Source: Ganoderma boninense (lineage: Eukaryota > Basidiomycota > Agaricomycetes > Polyporales > Polyporaceae). From it: a stretch of DNA of 64,000 bases. The stretch lies in assembly GCA_002900995.3 (NCBI GenBank), contig CM035313.1, positions 2,666,001 through 2,730,000 on the forward strand, given 5' to 3'. The notes below the pieces were generated by a model. It was not told where the DNA came from. It saw nothing but the letters and a program-made list of their open reading frames with translations, and made no database searches. The translations under genes were made by a program, and so were the position numbers. Below are positions 57,926-64,000 of the stretch, one piece after another (the stretch's first letter is position 1; each line of letters opens with the position of its first letter).

Positions 57926-60900
57926 ATGGACCGCCGTAGCACGCTCAGCATACCCGCGAAACCCGACGCATCCTTAGCTGAATGGACAAGTAAGATCAAG
58001 GCGTTACAGAAGCAGGTGGATGACGATGAAGAGGCAGAGACCCGGAGGCTCGAAGCTGAGATCGCAGCGTCCAGGAAGGCTCGCATGCGGAGGAGCACCA
58101 ATATGGGCAGTCGAACTAACAGCGTCGAATTCTGTGAGTAGTGCGTCAGTCCACTCATGTCCCTGCGTCTGAGTTTTGGAAACCAAGCGAGCAGCGCAGT
58201 CGCCGCTGTTGTAAAGGCTGAAGATCAAGTCGTGGTTTCGGACGAACCATTGACAGAGCTGCAGAAACAACGGAATCAGGATGACGCCCTTCGCAAGCTC
58301 ATGGGCGAGGATGCTGGTCCAAGGCCTCCAAGTCGTTCGCCTGCACCTCCTTCACCCTCACCTGCTTCCCCTCCTGCATCCGCTCCAACCAGACGCCCTG
58401 CTTCTCCTATGTCGCTTGCTGCATTCATCGGTGGTCGGGCGACTGGGCCTAGGCTCACCAAACATGCTCCTCAGCAAGATGCACATGACCCCACGCAGTT
58501 CGAGCAACGCTCCCTCAGCTCCATCTCAGCTCCTCATCCGGTGTTCGGTCGCGGAGGCGTCGCAATGCCTGGTATGACGGGGAGTGGGAAAGCCTCTGTC
58601 GTATCTCGCGCTATTCGCGACAAAGAAAAGGAGGTCGAGTCCCCGTCGTTCGCGCAGCGTGACCGTCGCATCAGCACTCCGACGACTCCCACTGCGCCGT
58701 CTGTACGTTATATCGTAGAGAGGGCTCAGGAACGCGACCGCGAGATCGTCCCCAGCTACACCGGGTCTTCGCAAGCCACAGCCATCCGACAACGCACAAT
58801 GAGCACTCCGATGGGCATTTCGCCTGCCAGAGTTCCTCCAGCCGAGGCGTTCACGACTAAGCCCAAACCTGAACCAATTTCACGACCACTCTCTCATTCT
58901 CCTAACCCAACTATCATTCGCCCAATCACTCCTAGGACTTCCACCGGGTCCAAATCCCCTGCACCTCGTCCGTCGTCTTCAGCTGGCATGAATCCGCCAT
59001 CGACCCCACCCCCACATTCGTCCAAGGGCGCTACCCCATTGCCAGGTCTTTCGCGTCCCATACAACCTGCCCCTCGCCAGTCGTTCGGGAGTCCCCAAAT
59101 GCCACCTTCACAGAATCCCTCGCCAGCATTCCTCAAGCCACCATCCGAGAAACAGCCTACGCCCAGTCTTAGCCGGCTGAAGGGTCGCGGATTTGTGAAG
59201 AACATGGTTGGGAGAGAGGTTACCTCGCCTGATGGCTCTCCGACCCCAGAGCGCACTTTTACTTCTCCGGGAAGGCGGCAGAGCTCCGTACTCGACCGTT
59301 GGCAGCACACTGGTGGTTCAGCTACCCCACCCCCGGTCATCTCCCCTAAACCCATCACTATGCGCAAGTCCTTCACGGCGGACCCAGCCTTGAGTGGCTC
59401 AACGTCGCCAACGACATCGTCCTACAGCATCCCGCTCAAGAACGAAAGCTCGCGCCCAGTCCTGCGAAACAAATCTTCATTGCCCTCGATTCCAACGATG
59501 TTGACAGGGAGCTCTGTGGGAGGTTTCTCTTCAGTGAGCGAGAGCGGATACAACGGCCCGAAACTTGGCTCAGCGAAGACGATGATCACCTTCGTCCAGC
59601 CCACCAAGACCGGCGACGAACCTCCCATTGCCCCGCCTCCATCGGAGCCAGAGATTGACGAGCTCGGGATCCGTGTCCGTACGCGAACGATCAGTGGCGG
59701 GTTGGTGCAGGAGCGGGGCCAGGCGGGCGTACCTGCGGGTGCGCCGTCGGGTCGGCCTCTCAGTCATGTGCGTTCCTTTTGGTAACACTGTTGTTTCTGA
59801 TCTGTTGGAATCGGACTCCGGAGAATTCATCTACAGAATACATATCATCATTCGCGTTTGCATCCGATTTTCTGCTCTCTGTACGCGACGCGACTGGGGC
59901 TGACGTGACGTCGTTCTTCGTGTTTTTGCGTGTAGCCTACGAAGGACCGTGCAAAGAAGCCGCGCAAGGGGAAGAGCTCGGTCTCTGCCGCCACCGCCGG
60001 GGGCGCGTCAAAGCTGGCTGCCATACGCGAGGCATCACCAACGAGGAACGAGAGGCCCACCCTGCACGTGTCTGAACACGAGCGAATCACACCTTCGCTC
60101 ACCCCACCCCAAACATACGCGCCGGTTCGTACAGCGTCTCCGATCTCTCAGCATCCACCCTCTCCTGTACCAAAACCCGTTGTCGCTCCGAAACCTACCC
60201 TCGATGTCGATACGCGCCCCCTGGCTGGCACCCCGGGTAAGACTAGCCCGGTGCCTTCCAGCCCCCTCGCGCCGCCTTCAGGTGGCCGTAGTCCGGCGAT
60301 CACACCTCCCCAGAGCACGGCGCAGAAGGCACCCTCGAGCCCCGCGCGGCATTCGCGCATCCCGAGCACTGGGAACCGCGCGACGGTCATGGATGTCGCG
60401 CAGGCTTTCACGGAGGCGTTGCAGCGGGAGCCCTCGGTGCCTCCTCAGCCTTCTCCCGTTTCGGAGAGGAAGGGTGTCTCACCCCCATCGTCGCTTGGTA
60501 CGTCGCATGGTGCCAAGGATGAAGAGGAAGAGGACTATACTCCGCCCAGCGTCAGGAACATGGTTGCTAATTGGGGCCCCCGTAACGGCATCAGCCTTCC
60601 TGTGGACGCAGCGCACGGAACTAATGGCGCGAACGGCGCGAACGGAAACGCGAGCGTGACGCAGACAGTTGTAGCGCCACCGTTGGAGAAGCGCAAGTCG
60701 AGTTACGAGAAGTACTCGGCGTTCATTATGCCGCCGCTTGCGGAGGAGCGCACCCCGGTCGCGTCGCCGGCGGGAACGCTGAAGAGCGAGGCGGCGCCCC
60801 CTCCGGAGGCGTTCGTAGAGGAAGAAGAGGAGTGGGAGCCACCGGTTGTCGAGACCAAGGTCGCAGTTGAGGAGCCGAGGGATGAGATCGCAGTCGAGGT

Positions 60901-62601
60901 TTCTCCTGCGGAGCCGGCCGTCGACGTTAAACCGGTGGAAGTCCAACCTGAGCTTCTGGATGAGGTTATAGAATTGGGTTAGTGCCCATGTGTTGCCGGG
61001 CTGGACGGCTACTAACGCCAACTGCCACCAGCCTACGATGATCAGCCACTGCCGCATGTTGACACGGACGCCTTGTTCCAAGCACCCCGCTCGGTATATG
61101 CGCCGGATCCTGACGTACAGACGATCTCCGTCGAGGTTATGACGATTGCGGGGAACGGAGCGGTTGCTATCAACAAAGACGTGCACGTCTTCTATGACTC
61201 AGAACTCCTCGCTGTCATTCATCGGGCCAAAGTCAAGTCCAGCGGACTAGTTGCGACGAAGGTTTGGGCGTGGCGCGGCCGGCGAGCGCAGCCGGACGAG
61301 CGTGCAGCACAGAAGGTTCAGGAGCTCGCACGGAGGTATGGAACGACGCCGGTAAGTGTTTACGTTGTTTATGCGGATGCGGACTCTTGCGGCGTACTGA
61401 TGATGACGGTGGTGGCGACGTTCTAGGTGACAGTTGAACAAGCTCGGGAGCCGCCTGAGCTCGTGTCCGTACTCGGGGGTACACTGGCGACAAGACAGGG
61501 CACCCGCGCTCACTGGAGCCCCGAGAATACTGCAATGCACGTAGTACGTTCGCTCGGGGGCTTGATCTACATCGACGAGCTCGACCTTGTGAGTCTGTTT
61601 CATGGTGACGTACAGGAAGTCACTGAATTGTTCTCGTTACTAGGGCGTCCAGAACCTGTGCTCCGGATACAGCTACTGCACATCCATTTTGGAGACATTC
61701 TACGTTTGGCATGGACGTGGTTCCTCTGCGGCTGAACAGAGTGCCGCGCTCGCATACGCCAAACAGCTCGCACCGGCCGAAGAGAATATCGTCGAACTCA
61801 CTGAAGATGAGAGCCAGGAGGAAGAGATGTTCTGGATGATGCTGGGCGATGGAGACTACGCCAACGCAGACTATTGGAAGTGGCGGTCAAATACACTATT
61901 CTTAGACCCGCGTATTTGGGTGGTGGATGTCTCCCAAGGGGATGTGGTGAGCTTCTTGCCCTTGATTTCTCGATAGCATCTATGGCATCGTTGACATGTG
62001 CTCCTTGTTCTAGATGCAACCCGTGTCCAGCTTCCCTGCTCATCCGGACTTCAATCGACAGGTGTACCTGGTCGATTGTATATGGGAGCTCTTCGTTGTT
62101 ATCGGAGACGAAGCTCGCAGCCGACGGCTGGAAATTCGTCTTACGCTCGCGGTGGCAGATGTGAGGCAGCCTGCTAGTCCATCCATCGATTGGACGTTGA
62201 TCCCTTTGTAACAGGCTCTCGCAAGGAAGGCCTCACCGACGAGGCCGTTTACCCCGACAATACATACATTGGTTTTCCCGACACGAATACCCGTGGACCT
62301 CCTTCTAACATTCCGCGAATTGCATGAGTCTGACCTGGTCAGTTGGCTTGGACCATGCGTACCTCCGCCACCTCCGTTCCCATGAACTGATCGGTTGGAC
62401 AGAACGATGGGGATATTCCGGACCATATGAATCTGATTCCCGCGGGCGAAGCAGCTGCCAACGTAAGTGCCACTGTCTGATTCAAGCCATCGAAAACGGC
62501 GTTGACGCAATTCCTAGCTGAAGGCAACGTCGTGGACATGCGCCGCTCTACAAGACCATGCGATGCTTCCCGTCGGTGTGGACCCTTCGCATCTGCAATG
62601 A
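57926..62601 (+). CDS. Large gelsolin-repeat protein with disordered N-terminal half
   Basis: Ten exons (57926-58133, 58188-59767, 59936-60977, 61032-61351, 61427-61588, 61644-61946, 62014-62160, 62215-62337, 62403-62462, 62518-62601) keep one frame for 1342 residues. A short coiled start (SLAEWTSKIKALQKQVDDDE) is followed by about 900 residues of Ser/Pro/Thr-rich disordered sequence with SPxP and RTRTIS phosphosite-like motifs. The last 430 residues look like gelsolin/villin-type repeats: VHVFYDSELLAVIHRAKVKS, KVWAWRGRRA, GGLIYIDELDLG, TFYVWHGRGSSAAEQSAALA, RQVYLVDCIWELFVVIG. These occur in fungal DUF4045-plus-gelsolin proteins thought to bind actin. Whether the calcium sites are intact is unclear. 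It is probably cytoskeletal, at septa or hyphal tips, by inference. Confidence 0.85.
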
Positions 62602-63321
62602 CCAGCGGACCTTCCTCATTATAGCCCTGGGAATTGAATGCCCTTGGATGACTGAGGTGGCCATATGGATGTAGAGCAGTCAAACGGACAGCCAGCGAAT
62701 GTGATCGATTTCTTCTTTGACATGTCAGTGCTCGAGAAGTGCATCATAACCCGCTCAGCCAAGACACGTGTCCTGTGCCTCCAGGAGAGTCGCAGAGGTT
62801 GCTCGGATTGGCCTCCGGCGCTGATTCAATGGAGGTGCGGCGGCGTCCACGTGGATACTCGCCATCACCATCCGAGTCTCTCGTCCGTTTTGGTTCGGTG
62901 AGTTGCCCGCTTCGTGTCTTCTCCGCCTGATCATCCTATTGCATTCATCTGAGGTCTCGACAACCAAGTAACTCCGGCCTTCGAATCCTGACCGCGTCGC
63001 GCGCTCCGATCAGAATGCGCCCGCTGCTTCAAGGTTCAAGCTCCCGTCAGCCTCCTTCTGGCTCCGGGCCATCTCACGAGAGACTGCGTGGAACAGTACC
63101 TTTTTTGGTCAGGATCCCCGCGTTGTCTCCTGGGACGCAACTCCCTACCTTTGACCCACATACCGCTGGAACTGTGTCCTTCTCGTGCTATAAATACTGG
63201 CACAGAGGAAGGTTGTTGAAACCCCATCCTGAAATTTCAGGTCTTCCCGGGGAGCTACATAAGCTGTCCACCTCCCACTCTTCACTCTCTAGGCTTCATT
63301 CCCTTCGGCTTGCGGCTTAGG
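62602..63321. other. Intergenic region upstream of the GH17-type gene
   Basis: No gene was found. A TATA box lies at 63189-63196 and a pyrimidine-rich leader follows it. Confidence 0.5.
63189..63196 (+). promoter_or_regulatory. TATA box of the GH17-type gene
   Basis: TATAAATA in GTGCTATAAATACTGG lies about 126 bp before ATG 63322. Confidence 0.6.
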
Positions 63322-64000
63322 ATGGTGCTCTCGACACTACTCGGTGCTCTCGCACTATCCGTACTCGCCTCCGCTGCACCCTTGGAGAAGGGTGTACAGC
63401 CTCAAAACTCCAAGCTCTCTACGCCCATGGCGCATGGCAACGCGACAGCCGACGCGAAGCATGCACCGTCCTGCTTCCCGTCATTGGGCTTCGTCACACC
63501 TCTTGAGTTGCCCTCGGACAACACCAACTGGTGGTGCGACCCAGCTACCGAATACGCGTTCCTGGGCTTCAGCTACGAAGTCACTGCTTGTGAGTGTTTG
63601 CGAGGTTTAGCCGCAAGCTGCTTCGTAATTCTTCCGAACCAGGTCAGAGCAAGTCACAACTGCAGAAGGAGTTCGCGGACATTCGCAACCACTTCGACAG
63701 TCGCTACGTCCGTTTGTACGGCGCTTGCGACAGGGACGGTTTCTAGTGAGTGGCCCCATGTCCTCGCCTCTCAACACGTTTGACAGCGTTTTCCGCCAGT
63801 GACGACATTGTTGAAGCCGCATGGGACAACCGTGAGCGCAGCGCCCCCATCGCGATTTAGTCCGATCATAACTGACCGCACAATTCCCAGAGCTCGGTGT
63901 TCATGCGCTTGTCTGGGTGAGCTCCTTCCCTCCAGCGGCACGACACACCGGAGCCATCTAACCTACCCCTCCATGACTACAGTTCGGCTTCGACGGGTCC
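63322..64000 (+). CDS. Secreted GH17-like beta-1,3-glucanase, N-terminal part (3' truncated)
   Basis: ATG 63322 gives a signal peptide (MVLSTLLGALALSVLASAAP). Exons 63322-63589 and 63643-63745, then two short exons after about 63792 and 63892, join in frame to SCFPSLGFVTPLELPSDNTN, WWCDPATEYAFLGFSYEVTA, CQSKSQLQKEFADIRNHFDS, RYVRLYGACDRDGFYDDIVE, AAWDNQLGVHALVWFGFDGS. This is the opening of a beta/alpha barrel of the GH17-like clan common in basidiomycetes (cell-wall exo- or endo-beta-1,3-glucanases). The catalytic glutamates would lie beyond the window end, so activity cannot be judged. Confidence 0.85.

Overview
The window comes from a GC-rich filamentous fungus, almost certainly a wood-inhabiting basidiomycete of the Agaricomycetes (polypore-like). 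Genes are cut by many 45-75 nt GT-AG introns. The protein families fit this group: a polyporopepsin-type aspartic protease, sedolisin, intradiol dioxygenase, a DUF6533 membrane protein, a basidiomycete-style Zn2Cys6 factor, and GH16 and GH17 glucanases. All exon models were assembled by hand from splice sites and reading-frame continuity. I found no tRNA, rRNA, CRISPR array, centromere or telomere.

Layout. From 1 to 29 kb the window is mostly single-copy metabolic and housekeeping genes: a Gly/Tyr-rich partial protein; a pyridoxal-reductase-like aldo-keto reductase; a Zn2Cys6 regulator; a triose-phosphate/nucleotide-sugar transporter family protein; MED31 and UCH37 sharing a 215-bp divergent promoter; a second aldo-keto reductase; an amino acid permease; an intradiol dioxygenase; a membrane protein; a candidate PAXX/XRCC4-superfamily DNA-repair factor divergent from nicotinamide riboside kinase; a fumarate reductase fused to cytochrome b5; and an F-box protein. 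From 29.8 to 46 kb lies a secreted-protease region: a sedolisin, a membrane-anchored aspartic protease and a polyporopepsin-like protease with altered active-site motifs. Two broken aspartic-protease fragments and two non-autonomous DNA transposons (hAT-like with an 8-bp target duplication; Tc1/mariner-like with TA) sit among them. Two C2H2 zinc-finger paralogues (38.8-41.1 and 46.3-48.4 kb) bracket the polyporopepsin-like gene. From 48.5 to 51 kb a 21-bp tandem repeat and two diverged copies of a noncoding repeat surround a small dsRNA-binding protein. From 51 to 64 kb are two small probable mitochondrial proteins (one FMP46-like), a DUF6533 protein, GH16 glucanase, a large gelsolin-repeat protein and the start of a GH17-type glucanase.

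How the genes work together. Sedolisin, aspartic proteases and the amino acid permease would fit external protein digestion and uptake. The dioxygenase fits degradation of lignin-derived aromatics. The GH16 and GH17 enzymes fit cell-wall glucan turnover. The best candidate for something little described is the gene at 20541-21894, whose C-terminal tail resembles the Ku-binding tail of PAXX. The polyporopepsin with degenerate catalytic motifs is second.
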